From Actinomycetales bacterium (lineage in GTDB: Bacteria; Actinomycetota; Actinomycetes; Actinomycetales; Dermatophilaceae), in NCBI GenBank assembly GCA_016710645.1, contig JADJVI010000050.1, positions 168,741-232,740 of the forward strand: 64,000 nt of DNA, given 5' to 3'. Position numbers and translations under genes: made by a program. Below the pieces are notes generated by a model, which worked only from the letters and a program-made list of their open reading frames with translations, made no database searches and was not told where the DNA came from. Below are positions 47,623-58,605 of this stretch, in pieces. Numbering within the stretch: the first letter of the stretch is position 1; the number at the start of each line of letters is the position of its first letter.

Positions 47623-48477
47623 TCAAGACCCCTTGAGAGATGAAAGGAAAGCCTGCAGTTCCAACCGATCCAGCTTCTGGAAGTCACTCTCTTTGACGAC
47701 AAGGCGAAGTTCGTCGGTGATTCGGCCGATTCGCGAGGCGAAAATGTACGAAAGGACAATGAGCCGGAGGGAATCCTGGGCTGGGAGTACGTGGGATATT
47801 CGCGCAAAGGCGCCACCCAGCAACCCACGCATACGGTTCCGCCGTTTGACGTTCGCGAAACCTCTTTCCAAAGCGATCCCAAGCTGGCCCAAACCCCGTC
47901 AATCGTAGCTCGAGCCTCGTTAGCAGTACTCATCTCGGCGTAGGCCAAGAGATAGTTCTTGTGGTTCCCTTGAGTAATGGTCGCTACGGATCCGAGCGTA
48001 TGCGCTCGTCTTGCCAGGCTTCACTACCTGACTCGTCGGGGAGTCGTTACTGAGCGCGGCTGCGATATCTTGGTCCAGACGCTCAACATCACCCCCGTAG
48101 ACACGGTCGATGTATTGTCCCAGGACACTTGCTTTACTAATGACGTTTGGTACCGAGGTGTCAAAGGTTGTCGTGACACCTACCACGATGTGGGCGTCAC
48201 CTTGTTCGAACAGGTCGCCCTTGACGACGCTGATCTTGGTCGCGGGCTTGGAGTACGTGCATTCCATTGGCCGGGGCCAAGCGCGCCAGAGACCGAAGGC
48301 GAGGGATCCGATCGCGCTGGCCACGATAATCCATCCGCCGTACCGCTCAAGAAGCTTCGGCGCCGCCAGTTGTGCTAACTGCGCCAAGGAGGCCACCACG
48401 CCGATGAAGAGGAAGACGCTGGTCGCGAACCATCTCCAGAAGCGAAGCGTCCGGAGGTCTGTAGCCAACTCGCTCAC
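47623..48477 (-). pseudogene. thsA: Type II Thoeris ThsA-like TM-macro protein, two compensating frame breaks
   Basis: GTG 48477, two bases after the thsB stop. Two spans come first (RFWRWFATSVFLFIGVVASL and GGWIIVASAIGSLAFGLW), then a macro domain: KISVVKGDLFEQGDAHIVVG with TTTFDT, SKASVLGQYIDRVYGGDVER, then in the second frame ITQGNHKNYLLAYAEMSTAN and in the first frame again LLGGAFARISHVLPAQDSLR ending LELQAFLSSLKGS. Breaks lie near 47985 and 47830 and cancel, so the full length is 285 codons. TM-macro ThsA proteins of type II Thoeris bind the TIR-made nucleotide and damage the membrane. If the breaks are sequencing errors the system is intact. Confidence 0.78.
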
Positions 48478-48479
48478 AT

Positions 48480-48985
48480 CTACAGCCCCAGGTTCTCGTA
48501 GACGAACGGCTTGTACTGATGAGGCCCAGTGTTGTCTGAGGACGCGAATGCCGGTGCATAGTTGTCGAGTGCGTACTTGATTATGTTCGGTTGGAAAGAA
48601 ACGGACATGGTGTAGTAGTCCGCAGTGAGAAAGGGGGCGGGAATGAAGTTCTGGTCAACATAGCGATCGCCATCCAGGTTGGCGATCACCACGGGAAGGT
48701 TGAATTCAGGATGACTTTCACCCATGCGCCAAGAACGAAGACCCGTCCGATCCCTTCCTGTGCGTCCATGCTTCCCAGCAGAACGACTTGCTTCGCGTTC
48801 TTGAGCCTCTCACGGAGGTTACGTTTGATGGTCTCGTGCTGACTGGTGTCGCGGGATCTGTAGAGGTCGTGGGCGTCGTAGAAATTGAAATCGATGTGCT
48901 TGTTCTCTCGCCACGCTTCCATCAGCCTGTACGAAGCGATGTTTTCGCTTGCGAATGCGACGTAAGTCTTGTTCCGATAACTCAT
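48480..48985 (-). pseudogene. thsB: Thoeris ThsB-like TIR protein, one frame break
   Basis: ATG 48985 with GGAAGGATG in front. NKTYVAFASENIASYRLMEA, IDFNFYDAHDLYRSRDTSQH, ETIKRNLRERLKNAKQVVLL and GS give the TIR-like (DUF1863) domain of ThsB. After about residue 80 the frame shifts near 48740 and resumes with GESHPEFNLPVVIANLDGDR, TADYYTMSVSFQPNIIKYAL, DNYAPAF and the usual ending KPFVYENLGL at TAG 48480. ThsB senses phage and makes the ADP-ribose-type second messenger read by ThsA. About 168 residues once repaired, which is normal for the family. Confidence 0.8.
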
Positions 48986-49081
48986 TGAACATCCTTCCTT
49001 GATAAGTTCATGCTGACTTCCCGGACGTGGCTTGGAAGATGGCATATGACAGCCACCGGCGGAAGCCAGCTAACAGGCCTG

Positions 49082-52000
49082 TCAACTCATGCCCCAGTCG
49101 TCGTCGGCGAAGCCGAGGGTTTTTAGGTTCTCGCGGATGGCGGCCCGCTGATCCTCCGTGAGGCGATCGAGGTGTTCTGACTCGATATCAAGGGTGACTC
49201 GCACCGACGCTCCGTTGGTGACGAAGTGGGACACGATCTCCTCGTAGATCTGGCCCGCATCCCGAACGACTCGGTTCGTAGTCAACTCCTTCGTAGCGTG
49301 GAACCGGGTAGGGACCTGCGTCTCTCCTCCGTCGTTGGACGTCTCACCTGTTGACTCGTCGCCGCCGTTTGACTTACTGTTCCCGTCCTCATCGCCACCA
49401 CCTGCGTCCTCGTGGCCACTCCTTGAGCCAGCTTCGATCTGCTTGAGTGCGACCTTCGGGTCAACGAGCAGACCGCCCTGACGGACTGCAGACGGCTTGC
49501 TCATGGTCAGACCGACGAATCGACCGTCCTCGTGGGCATCCGCATACGCAAAGCTGTCGAGCTCGAAAGTGATGACGTCGTCAAGGTGCCAGACGACGTC
49601 CATCAACCTTCGGCTGGACGACCTTGGGCATGTAGACGTATTGGCTGAAGTAGCCGACAACAGTGTCGATGGCGACGTAGGTGTCCTTCCACAGGTTCAG
49701 CCGGTTGATCTGCATCCGCAGCAGCGACGGGGAGAACGTGCGGACGACGAACTCGCCACTGTCGGCCTTCTTCGTGACTCGCGCAGCGGGACCCATCGCC
49801 ATTCATGAGGATGGGTTCCAGTTCGATCGTCGACGAGCCTGGCTCTTGCGTCGGTACCAGGATCCACCGGTACGCCTCGCGAATCGCATCAGCGACTGTT
49901 TGCTTCGACTGGGCAACACGCGCCTCAGCCACCTTGACGTTGTGTTGGTCCAGGTTGAGCGAGTCACGGTTGTCGAGGATGTACTCCACGCCATGCGTTG
50001 GCGGACCGCGTTGAGCAGAACATCCACCCGATCCACCTCGGGTGCCAGGAAGACGAGACTGTTCTTGTGGATGCGGGCGTTGGTGCCCCGTTTGGTCAGG
50101 AACTCAAGAGCCGCGCTCTCTGCCACCGATTTTGCCCGCTTGGAGAATGCGCGGTCGGGCCCGAAGATGACCAGTCCGATTCCTGGGTCGTCGTCCACGT
50201 CGATGGATCCGTGTGGGAAACGGTGGACACGCTCGAAGAGCCCTTTGTCTGTCTCCTGGCGGACCACCCCGGCGAGCTCATCGAGGACTTGGTCGTCGTG
50301 GTAGGCATCGGCGCGCTCTTGGACGATCTGGGCGACTGTCTGCTGCAAGGACAACCAATAGCGGTCTTGATCGCGGTTCATGTACTTGCCCAGGTCGCCT
50401 AGCCTGCGCAAACCGTCAGCAATGTGGGCAGGGTTGTCGCCCGGGTAGGTCGACCCGAGGATGACGCGCTTCTGCTCGATGCCGCGCATTGGAGCGGATG
50501 AGCCGTCGCGCTGTCGAAGATTGGCGAGCGGGGCCGTTCCGAGGAACACGCACCGCGCTGCCCGCTTGGTCGCCATTGACTTGCCCAGGATCTTGATGTC
50601 GCTGTCCACGACGTTCGCGGTCGATGTGTCCCCGGCGATATCGGCGTCGACGATGGGCTTCCACGCGTCGTCGAGGTGGTTGGCCAACTCGTCGAAGACT
50701 TTGTTCGAGTCCAACGGGATCGAGGCCGGCAGGATCATCGGCGAGCGATCCCCGCTACTCCACAACGCATACACGACCGTGGCCATCAATCGCAGCACGC
50801 CTCGGGTGCGTTGGAACCGCTCCAAGGTCGACCAATCCTTGTAGAGACGGTCGAAGAGCTCAGGGTGATGGGAAAAAAAGGGTGCCGTACGCATCACAGG
50901 CGGTACCCCGGCTGCATCACTTCGCTGGGAATTTCGGAGCCGTGTCGTCGGTAGTGATCCATGAACTTTTGGACCACGAGGTCGCGCGCAGCGTGCTGCT
51001 CGCTCGCGAAGGGTTTGAAGATCCGTCGCCGGACGATTTCGAAGGACTCCTCGATCGTCGCTGCTTGCCAAGGCGACTCCACTCGATGAATGACCGAGTG
51101 GAGATGGCGCAGTGACTCCAAGCCCGCAGTACCGCCGAGTTCGTGGACGTTTTCAAGGGCGACATCTCCGGTCGGCATGTCCCGCACGACGTCGGAGGCA
51201 GGGAGGGAAACAACGAGCAGCGCCGTGGGGACTGCCTTGACTGCCTCGGTAAGGGCCCTGTACGAACGTCATGTGGGTGTCGAAGTGCCTGCGGGAGCCT
51301 GCTTCGCGGACCAGAGCTGTCGCAGGTACGCGACCCACTCATCGATAAGGATCACGGACGGACCGAACGTGGTCAGCAACTTCACCAGATCAGACGTGGT
51401 GGGCGGCGCGGACTCTGCGTCATACCGAGCGAGAGGTCGTAACCGACCGTGCCGCCGAGCTGGTAGGCGAGCTCACCCCACAGCGTGTTGACAGTGAAGC
51501 CCTCAGGCTTGGGCATCCCGAGGATCGAGAGGTCATTGCCCACCAGCACGGCTCGGTTCACCTTCGCCGGCAACTCATCGACACCGATGCCCTCGAGAAG
51601 CTCACGCACACCAGGGAGCCGCTCGGCAGGGACACCTGATGCTGCGTGATAGACCGCGAGCAAGGAGTGCGTCTTACCTCCACCGAACGTGGTCATGAGA
51701 TCGACCACGGGCTCGCCACCAAGTCCACTCAGGCGCTTGATCGCCTGCTCCAACAAGAAGCGAAGCCCACGAGTGAGGTATGTGCGGCCGAAGAACTCAG
51801 CAGGGTCGCCGTACTCAGGGCCGGCCACGCCTTGGTGGACCTGACGGAGGTCGGCAGCAAACTGAGCGAGTTCGAAAGTGCCCCGCGCGACGTCGTCATG
51901 TGGTTCAACCACATCGCGCCAGGCGGGCAAGCCCGTAGAGTCGACCTGGACAGAAAGTGCCTTCTCCTGAGCGCGCTGAAGTCGCTTCTGGTCCTCTTCG

Positions 52001-52425
52001 AACATGAGGCGGCGGAACTCGCGGCGTGCCTCGTCGGCCTTGTCAGCCTGCGGAACCGCGCCTATGGAGCGAAGAATGTGCTCGCTGTCCATGAGGACCC
52101 GCTCGGTGCGCTCGGAGGAAATGCGCTCCCCGTGTGCCCACTCCTTGCGCGCATCCCAAAGAGCAGAGACGGCACGCTTATCCTCGAACGAAAGTTGCTC
52201 CTTGAAGAGCCCGTGCCACTGCTTGTCGAAAACCCAGAAGAGGTAAGCCGGGTCGGACTGGTTTGGGGTCGCGTCCCGACCCGTCAGCCCAGCGGTGCGG
52301 CCGACCTCTGAAGCCCACGTTTCCCCGTACTTTCCATGGAGCGCCGTGATCATCCACGGTCCCAATCCCTCGGCAACGAGATCGAGCGCACGTCCGACGC
52401 GTTCCTTATTCGTCAGTGCTGCCAT
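49082..52425 (-). pseudogene. Swt1-HEPN/DUF499 ATPase, about seven frame breaks
   Basis: ATG 52425, one base after the methylase stop. The N-terminal helical part (NKERVGRALDLVAEGLGPWM, Swt1-like HEPN) precedes the DUF499 ATPase: Walker A LMTTFGGGKTHSLLAVYHAA, VLVGNDLSILG, Walker B VILIDEWVAYLRQL, ESLRHLHSVIHRVESPWQAA, RGVLRLMATVVYALW and RYWLSLQQTVAQIVQERADA. Breaks are near 51415, 51305, 51255, 50895, 49990, 49800 and 49600; the family text resumes after each. The C-terminal 190 residues include an acidic Gly/Asp/Ser linker. Restored length is about 1110 residues. Companion of the two upstream genes. Confidence 0.78.
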
Positions 52426-52426
52426 G

Positions 52427-55099
52427 TCAGAACAGCCCCTCGGCGGTGACTCGTCCATCCCCAGCTAGCCGAACGAGTTCGGCCCACGAGTTGATGAGTG
52501 CGTTGTAGCGCTCTTGGTCGCTGGTGCGACCCGTGCGCGCGGCAATGTCATGGAGCCGGTAGGTGAGTGCCATGGCAGGATCCTGCAACGACCCAAGTGT
52601 TGCCATTAGGCGCGCAGCTTCGAGCTCCCCTCCACCATTAATCAGTCGATCCGCCAAGTGATGAACCGCCTCCCAAGCCGTTGGCTGTATGTCGGTAGAT
52701 GGGAGCCACGAGCGATCCAGGTCGGCGCAGCCGAGGAGCTGCAACTTGTTTCCAACTGAAGCCGCAACCTGTGCACGCTTCACGTGATCCACGCTGATCC
52801 CCAAGGGTCGCGCTGTCTTGTCGGCCTCGCCAAAGCCTGCGAGACCCCATCCATGCGCCTCCCACCACCGAACGGCGAATCGCGACTCTGGTTCCAACTC
52901 GCCCTCCTGCTCCTCCAGGACCTCTGCCAAAGCAGCATTGATAAGGCCTAGCGCTTGTCCCACAGAGACTTCGTGCCCACTCTGATCGAGGACAGCTCGA
53001 TACCGCGAGAAGATCTGCATACCTGGACCCATCGCGGCCTGTGCAAGGTCGACAGGAAGGATCGATGCCGCCTGCAGGTCGCGGATTGCCGGAGCCAGCT
53101 CGCGACGGAGGGAACGAGTGAACTCCGACAACGAAGTGGTGATGGAGCCCTCCGGGCGCGGCCTACAGACCAATGCGATGTATGTTGCGATCGCGTTCGT
53201 GCCAATTCCAACCATCCGCCGTGTGCCAGTCCCGTGAATTGGCCATGTGCCCGTGATCTCAAGGTCAGCATCGATCATGGCCGTCAAGATGGATGACCAG
53301 CGACCCTCTTCACCCCCGCCTGACTTCTGCTCCTTGGACGCGTACACGACGACCATGGGTAGCCCATCACCCAGAGACATTTTCAGGTTGGCGAAGGCCT
53401 CGGTGAATCCCGAAATGAAGTACTCACGCGCGGCATCCTTGCCACCATGATGCGAGGGAATCGCTGTCAACTCCCCCGTTTTGGGCGCCGACACCGTGAT
53501 GTAGAGGTCTGGATGCACCGAACGCAGTGCACGACGGTGCCAGACGTAGAAGTAGTCGGACAGATCGGCATACCCGATGGCGTCGAAGTACGGCGGATCG
53601 GTGGCCACAAGCGCGTCGGACACGTATGCGGCCCGTGCATCAGCTCGTGCCACGACCCCGCTCCCACTGGGAGCAAGCTCCATCGCCCTGAGGACCGTAG
53701 GCATCGAACCCAGCCAGGTGCCATTTCCCCCGAACGCGTACATCTCCGGGAAGTCCCATGTCATGGCCAGGTCATTTCGGGCGAAAGCAGCGTTGAACCG
53801 AGTTGTCGTTCCGTCGGCTGGTGTCGTGACGCGCGCTTGGCTGGAATTGCTAAGGGCTAGCCTTCCCACCGCCAAGCCCAACATCGTGGTGACCGCCACG
53901 GCCCACGGTTCATCGCCACCATCCTTGAGCACCTCGTCGTACATCGATGCCACCATGTCAGAGAACACAGTCAGCAGCGCGATTTGGCGATCTGTAAACA
54001 GCTTGTCCCAAGTGTTCATGCCATAGAGGCCGACACGTATGCCTTGGCCAGCGGGGTTCAGGGGGACTTCCGCAACACTTCGATCGACATCGAGACGAGC
54101 TGCGCCAACGTCACCTGGGGTTGGGATCGCGAAGTCGCGCCTCTTCCCATCTCGGGTGACCACGCACACCATTCGCAGCCCTAGACGCCCGGCCTTCCCC
54201 TCGGCCCGCAAGTATTTGCCGTTGAGAGTCGCAGAGCAGGCCAAGCAGGCGAACTCACCGTCTCCTACCTTTGCCGAGGGCGGTGGCGAACCTGCCACCT
54301 TTCCTTGAACAACGCGAAGCTGGACATTCGTCCCGCTAACGTCAGGCTCAAACCACGCGAGGTCGCCCTTCTTCTTGGATAGCCACCATGTGGCCATTAG
54401 GAGCGTTTCAGCCGCACACGCAGGGTTCGGGCACTTCGCGGTCCTGGACCAAACCCAGGCGATCGGCTCGCGACCATTCGGATGGGGAAAGTTCGGTGCC
54501 AGTTTCTCCCACGCTCGGCGTTCAACCTCATGGGCGTAGTGGAGAACGTCTGTCGCAAGCCCCTGGTACCCAATCGCCTTGTCCGATCGATGCGTGAAGA
54601 GCCCGTCGGACGCAGGCTCATGGAGTGGCTCTCGCCCGTGTACGAGAGGGAGCACCTGAGTCAAGGTGCGAGAGATGAGCGCCGGGACAGGGTTGAGATC
54701 AGACCCCACGCTCGGAAGTCCAAGGCGCTGTGCTTCCACAAGCGTCGACCCACCCCCACAGAAGGGATCCATGACCGTCGGAACACCGCCTGGGAATTGA
54801 TTTGAAAGAAGCTTCCTTGCCTCTGCCAGATCAGCGTGATCGGGTTGGTCAGCCCCGTTCTTCACGAGCCTCTTGACCAAATCGAGCAAGTAGACCCTTT
54901 GGTTATCCTCGACTGGATCGTCGACCAGTGCGGCAAAGAGGAGGGCTCGCCAGGCCGGTAGGGGCATTGGCGCGAACCATTTGTGCAGGTTGCGGATCGT
55001 CCCGGTGTTCCGATCCTTATCCGCCTTGCATGCTGCGTTGATCTCAGGCAATGGGAGGGCGACCTCGATCAGCTTCTTCTTGCGGGTCAAGTTGTTCAC
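52427..55099 (-). CDS. DUF1156 DNA methyltransferase
   Basis: 890 residues from GTG 55099, overlapping the helicase stop (GTGA). KKKLIEVALPLPEINAACKA and NTGTIRNLHKWFAPMPLPAW are the DUF1156 signature. VMDPFCGGGSTLVEAQRLGL is the AdoMet motif I and LVATDPPYFDAIGYADLSDY the DPPY motif IV; motif I precedes IV here. Two cysteine pairs between them (CPNPACAAETLL, CLACSA) could hold zinc. Such enzymes are adenine methylases of defence clusters and resemble DrmMI of DISARM. Intact. Expected to mark self DNA. Confidence 0.88.
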   Translation of the reverse strand: MNNLTRKKKLIEVALPLPEINAACKADKDRNTGTIRNLHKWFAPMPLPAWRALLFAALVDDPVEDNQRVYLLDLVKRLVKNGADQPDHADLAEARKLLSNQFPGGVPTVMDPFCGGGSTLVEAQRLGLPSVGSDLNPVPALISRTLTQVLPLVHGREPLHEPASDGLFTHRSDKAIGYQGLATDVLHYAHEVERRAWEKLAPNFPHPNGREPIAWVWSRTAKCPNPACAAETLLMATWWLSKKKGDLAWFEPDVSGTNVQLRVVQGKVAGSPPPSAKVGDGEFACLACSATLNGKYLRAEGKAGRLGLRMVCVVTRDGKRRDFAIPTPGDVGAARLDVDRSVAEVPLNPAGQGIRVGLYGMNTWDKLFTDRQIALLTVFSDMVASMYDEVLKDGGDEPWAVAVTTMLGLAVGRLALSNSSQARVTTPADGTTTRFNAAFARNDLAMTWDFPEMYAFGGNGTWLGSMPTVLRAMELAPSGSGVVARADARAAYVSDALVATDPPYFDAIGYADLSDYFYVWHRRALRSVHPDLYITVSAPKTGELTAIPSHHGGKDAAREYFISGFTEAFANLKMSLGDGLPMVVVYASKEQKSGGGEEGRWSSILTAMIDADLEITGTWPIHGTGTRRMVGIGTNAIATYIALVCRPRPEGSITTSLSEFTRSLRRELAPAIRDLQAASILPVDLAQAAMGPGMQIFSRYRAVLDQSGHEVSVGQALGLINAALAEVLEEQEGELEPESRFAVRWWEAHGWGLAGFGEADKTARPLGISVDHVKRAQVAASVGNKLQLLGCADLDRSWLPSTDIQPTAWEAVHHLADRLINGGGELEAARLMATLGSLQDPAMALTYRLHDIAARTGRTSDQERYNALINSWAELVRLAGDGRVTAEGLF

Positions 55100-58000
55100 T
55101 CTTGGCTCATCTCGGTTGCGTCGTTCCAGAAGGGTTTCCAATCGAATTCGACGCGGGCGGCGCGTGGATCGATTGGTCGGGCAATGGGTTGGCGCAGGTA
55201 TCGCACGGTGGTGCTGTCATCCTCGCCGACTTGGACCAAAGCGAGCACGGAATGCTGCCCCTTGTTGAGCGCGGTCACGGCTTCTTGGCGGGTGAGGACG
55301 AAGGTCTTGCCCCCGATGACCCGGCCCTTGACCTCGATGAAGTCGAGGGCCTCGCCGGTGTCGGATTCGACGTCGTAGCCGGGGTTGTTGTGGTGCATTT
55401 CGGTTGGTCGATGGCCAAGAGCACGTTCGGCTCGCAGGACAGCGTCGACAGCAAGACGCTCCACTCGAGTGGTTTCTCGGGCTCTTGCGTCGGCACCATC
55501 CGGGTCCTCTTGTGCATCCAGCCAACCTTGGGTGACCACGAGGCAGGCCCCGGTGACGCGGGGCGGGCGGACGGAGATGTCACGCTCTTGTTCCAGGTCC
55601 TTGAGACGTCGGTCGAGGCGGCGCACGAGTGCTTCCGCGCGCTCACGCATCTGGGAGGCAGGGAGTCGGGTCTTCCTACCTGCACGCTCCTGCTCGCCGA
55701 GCTCGAAGGCGCGTTGATCCCAGTAGTTGATCTCGCGCGAGAGTCGGTCGCGCACAAGTCGTTCGGTCTTGTCGACCTGCGCAATCGTCCGCTTTGTCAC
55801 CTCATCCGCGTGGCTGCGGGCAATGGTGATCGATGCCTGGCGGATGACGCGCTGGTCGAGGTCGGATGCCTGTGCCCAAGGCTCGGTGAGAATCTGGCGG
55901 GCAAGCCCCAGTTCTTCGTCGGTTGGCTGCTCGAGATTGGGGATTGGGGATCCCGTCAAGGGAGTGATGGTCTCGTCCGTGTGTATCCGGACGTACTGGG
56001 CGCGTCGTGAGATCACCCATGGCTGTCCATCTCGGCCGGTCCGGCCATCGGTGACATCGTGCTCCAACAGGCTCACGACGTATGGGTCGATGGACAGGTC
56101 GGATCTGTTGACGAGGATCGCGCCTCGCCGTAGTGCGTCGTGATGCCGGTCCGAGACCACGCTCATGGTCGCTGCCACCAGCGGATGGCCCGGATGCAGG
56201 AGGGTGGCGACGTGGTTGTTGCCCTCGACGCGCGCGTACTTGGGGTCGAATGTGACGCGATGGTAGGAGTCGACCACGGGTTGCCCGTAGCCAGTGACCC
56301 GGTCGCGTTCCTTGATCTCCGACGGCACGCGTCTGATCTCGAATCGGTGGTTCTCGCGCATGCGGAGCGAGCCGCCGACGTCTGAGAAGGCGCGGTGGAA
56401 GAAGGCTTCGACGTGGTGGGGTTGCAGTCGAGCGGCTTCGGCGCGCTCCATGTCGCGGCGCATCTCATCGATCTCCGTGGTGTCCATTGCCGATGGCACC
56501 AGTTGGTTCGCCCGCAACAACTCGGGGATGCCGTCCGAGATCTTCGGGTCGACGACCTCGGTCAGGTAACGCTGGCGCTCCGGCTTGTTTGCTTCACGGA
56601 TGGCAGCGATCATCAGATCGCGGAGGGCATTCCCCTGGAAGAGTTGCCCGAGCACGTCGTAGACACGGCCTCCGAGAGTGGCACGCTGCTCCTCAAGTTT
56701 CTCCAACAGTCTCGTGTAGACGTCACCTTCGCGGGTATCTTCTGCGACGAGAGACCACATGAAACACGTGTTCGGCTGGCCGATGCGGTGGATCCGGCCG
56801 AAGCGTTGTTCGATCCGGTTCGGGTTCCAGGGCAGGTCGTAGTTGATGAGCAGGTGGGCGTTCTTGTGGAGGTTGACACCCTCGCCCGCGGCGTCGGTGG
56901 CGATCAGGAACACACAGCGTTCGTCCTGCTCGAAGGTTTCCTTGGCCTTCTTGCGATCCTCACGTTTGGTACCGCCGTGGATGGTGATCACCGCATCGTC
57001 TCGCCCGAGGTGCTGGGTCAGGCGCGCCACCAGGTCATTAAGGGTGTCTTTGTGTTCGGTGAAAATGATGACCTTGCGGCGCGCGCCGGTGTCATCGCGC
57101 ATCTCGTCGTTATCGTCCAGGATGTCCCGCAGTGCATCCCACTTGGCGTAGCTCGGAGAGGACTTCACGGCTGTGGACTTGACGAGGAGTCGCTCGAGCA
57201 CTGCGATCTCAGTTTCGAGCTCGGCGGAGGTGCGTGCACTCGTAGCCCCCGCGATCGCCTTGTCTTCCAGCGCTTCCCGTTCCTCATCGGTGAGTTCGTC
57301 CACGTCTTCCAAGTCCTCCGGAGGGAGGATGTCTTCGCTCTTTACCGCGGCATACATTCGGGCTTCCCGCAGTTCGGCTTCGAGCTTGGCTTTCCGTCGT
57401 TCCAAGGACCGATGGATAGCAGCCGGGGAGGAGGCCAGACGTCGCTGAAGGGTCGCCAGGGCGAACCCAACTGCGGTCCGCCGGCGGTTGTCCCCATCGA
57501 TCTGATCGGCGCGATTCATCTCTTCGCGCACATAGTCGGTGACGGCGACGTAGAGCTCCTTCTCCGGCTGAGAGAGCTCGTACTTGATGGTGAAGGCGAA
57601 TCGCTCGGGGAACAGCCGCGTGCCCTCGAAGGTGCGCAGTTCCTCCTTCACTAGCCGACGCATCAGGTCGCTCACGTCGACCCTGCGGCTGCCCTCGCGG
57701 GCGACGCCCTCGAAGCGGTCCGAGTCGAGCAGCGCCATGAAGAGCTGGAACTGCTCCTCCTTCCCCGAGTGCGGTGTCGCGGTCATCATGAGGAGGTTGC
57801 GGGTGTGCTTCCCGATCTCCTCGGCCATCTGGTAGCGCTTGGTCTTCTTGACCTCATTGCCCCAGACCGTTGCGGACATCTTGTGCGCCTCGTCGAAAAT
57901 GATCAGGTCCCAGTCGACCTCGCACGCCTTGTCCAAGATGCCTTCGCTGTTTCGGGCCAGGACGTCGAGCCTCGCCAGCCACAGCCCGCCTCGGGCGAAT

Positions 58001-58605
58001 GGGTTCCCCTCGTGAAGCACCTTGTCGCGCGTCAGGGTCTCGAACTCCAACCCGAACTTCTCCCGCATCTCCTCGTCCCACTGGTCGACGAGGACGCCCG
58101 GCGAAACGACCATCACATTTGCAGCGTCACCACGAAGCAGGAGCTCCTTGATAAGCAGCCCTGCCATGACTGTCTTGCCGGCGCCCGGGTCGTCGGCGAG
58201 GACGTAACGAAGGGGCTGCTTGTGGAGCATCGTCTCGTAAACGGCACGCAACTGGTGCGGCAGCGGCTGGACGTCGCTGACCCCTAGAGCGGCCTGGGGA
58301 TCGAAGAGATGGGCCAATCCCATTCGTCGCGCCTCGGCGGCAAGCAGGAACGCGGTGGGGTCGGCGTCGAACGAGAACGCGACCCCTGGCTTGACCTCAC
58401 GCAGCCTGGACAGCCCGTCCGCGAAGACGATCTTCTCGGCGATCCCTGCCTCGGTGCGGTAGGCGACGTTCGCAGACTCGTCCGTGAAGCGATCCACCGC
58501 CAGCACCGTCACGCTCTGGCCCGTGGCAAGACCCTCGACGACAGCACCGACGCGAAGCACGTCCCACATCGTGCTGCCGGCAGGCTCCTCGGTCTCCACG
58601 TCCAC
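55096..58605 (-). CDS. SNF2-type helicase with DUF3883 C-terminus (DrmD-like)
   Basis: 1169 residues. Helicase motifs are in order: VLADDPGAGKTVMAGLLIKE (I), ANVMVVSPGVLVDQW (Ia), LIIFDEAHKM (II, DEAH), LLMMTATPHSGKEEQ (III), KVIIFTEHKDTL (IV), LIATDAAGEGVNLHKNAHLL (V) and NRIEQRFGRIHRIGQ (VI). The C-terminal 120 residues, starting at GYDVESDTGEALDFIEVKGR, form a DUF3883/nuclease-like fold with D, E and K spaced as in PD-(D/E)xK. It is the first gene of a tight three-gene operon with the DUF1156 methylase and DUF499 ATPase. The likely role is restriction of unmodified DNA. Intact. Confidence 0.88.
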   Translation of the reverse strand: MDVETEEPAGSTMWDVLRVGAVVEGLATGQSVTVLAVDRFTDESANVAYRTEAGIAEKIVFADGLSRLREVKPGVAFSFDADPTAFLLAAEARRMGLAHLFDPQAALGVSDVQPLPHQLRAVYETMLHKQPLRYVLADDPGAGKTVMAGLLIKELLLRGDAANVMVVSPGVLVDQWDEEMREKFGLEFETLTRDKVLHEGNPFARGGLWLARLDVLARNSEGILDKACEVDWDLIIFDEAHKMSATVWGNEVKKTKRYQMAEEIGKHTRNLLMMTATPHSGKEEQFQLFMALLDSDRFEGVAREGSRRVDVSDLMRRLVKEELRTFEGTRLFPERFAFTIKYELSQPEKELYVAVTDYVREEMNRADQIDGDNRRRTAVGFALATLQRRLASSPAAIHRSLERRKAKLEAELREARMYAAVKSEDILPPEDLEDVDELTDEEREALEDKAIAGATSARTSAELETEIAVLERLLVKSTAVKSSPSYAKWDALRDILDDNDEMRDDTGARRKVIIFTEHKDTLNDLVARLTQHLGRDDAVITIHGGTKREDRKKAKETFEQDERCVFLIATDAAGEGVNLHKNAHLLINYDLPWNPNRIEQRFGRIHRIGQPNTCFMWSLVAEDTREGDVYTRLLEKLEEQRATLGGRVYDVLGQLFQGNALRDLMIAAIREANKPERQRYLTEVVDPKISDGIPELLRANQLVPSAMDTTEIDEMRRDMERAEAARLQPHHVEAFFHRAFSDVGGSLRMRENHRFEIRRVPSEIKERDRVTGYGQPVVDSYHRVTFDPKYARVEGNNHVATLLHPGHPLVAATMSVVSDRHHDALRRGAILVNRSDLSIDPYVVSLLEHDVTDGRTGRDGQPWVISRRAQYVRIHTDETITPLTGSPIPNLEQPTDEELGLARQILTEPWAQASDLDQRVIRQASITIARSHADEVTKRTIAQVDKTERLVRDRLSREINYWDQRAFELGEQERAGRKTRLPASQMRERAEALVRRLDRRLKDLEQERDISVRPPRVTGACLVVTQGWLDAQEDPDGADARARETTRVERLAVDAVLRAERALGHRPTEMHHNNPGYDVESDTGEALDFIEVKGRVIGGKTFVLTRQEAVTALNKGQHSVLALVQVGEDDSTTVRYLRQPIARPIDPRAARVEFDWKPFWNDATEMSQE

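Noticed and set aside
49082..58605. Complete DISARM system
   Set aside because: Only DrmD- and DrmMI-like genes are present; no DrmA, DrmB or DrmC seen.
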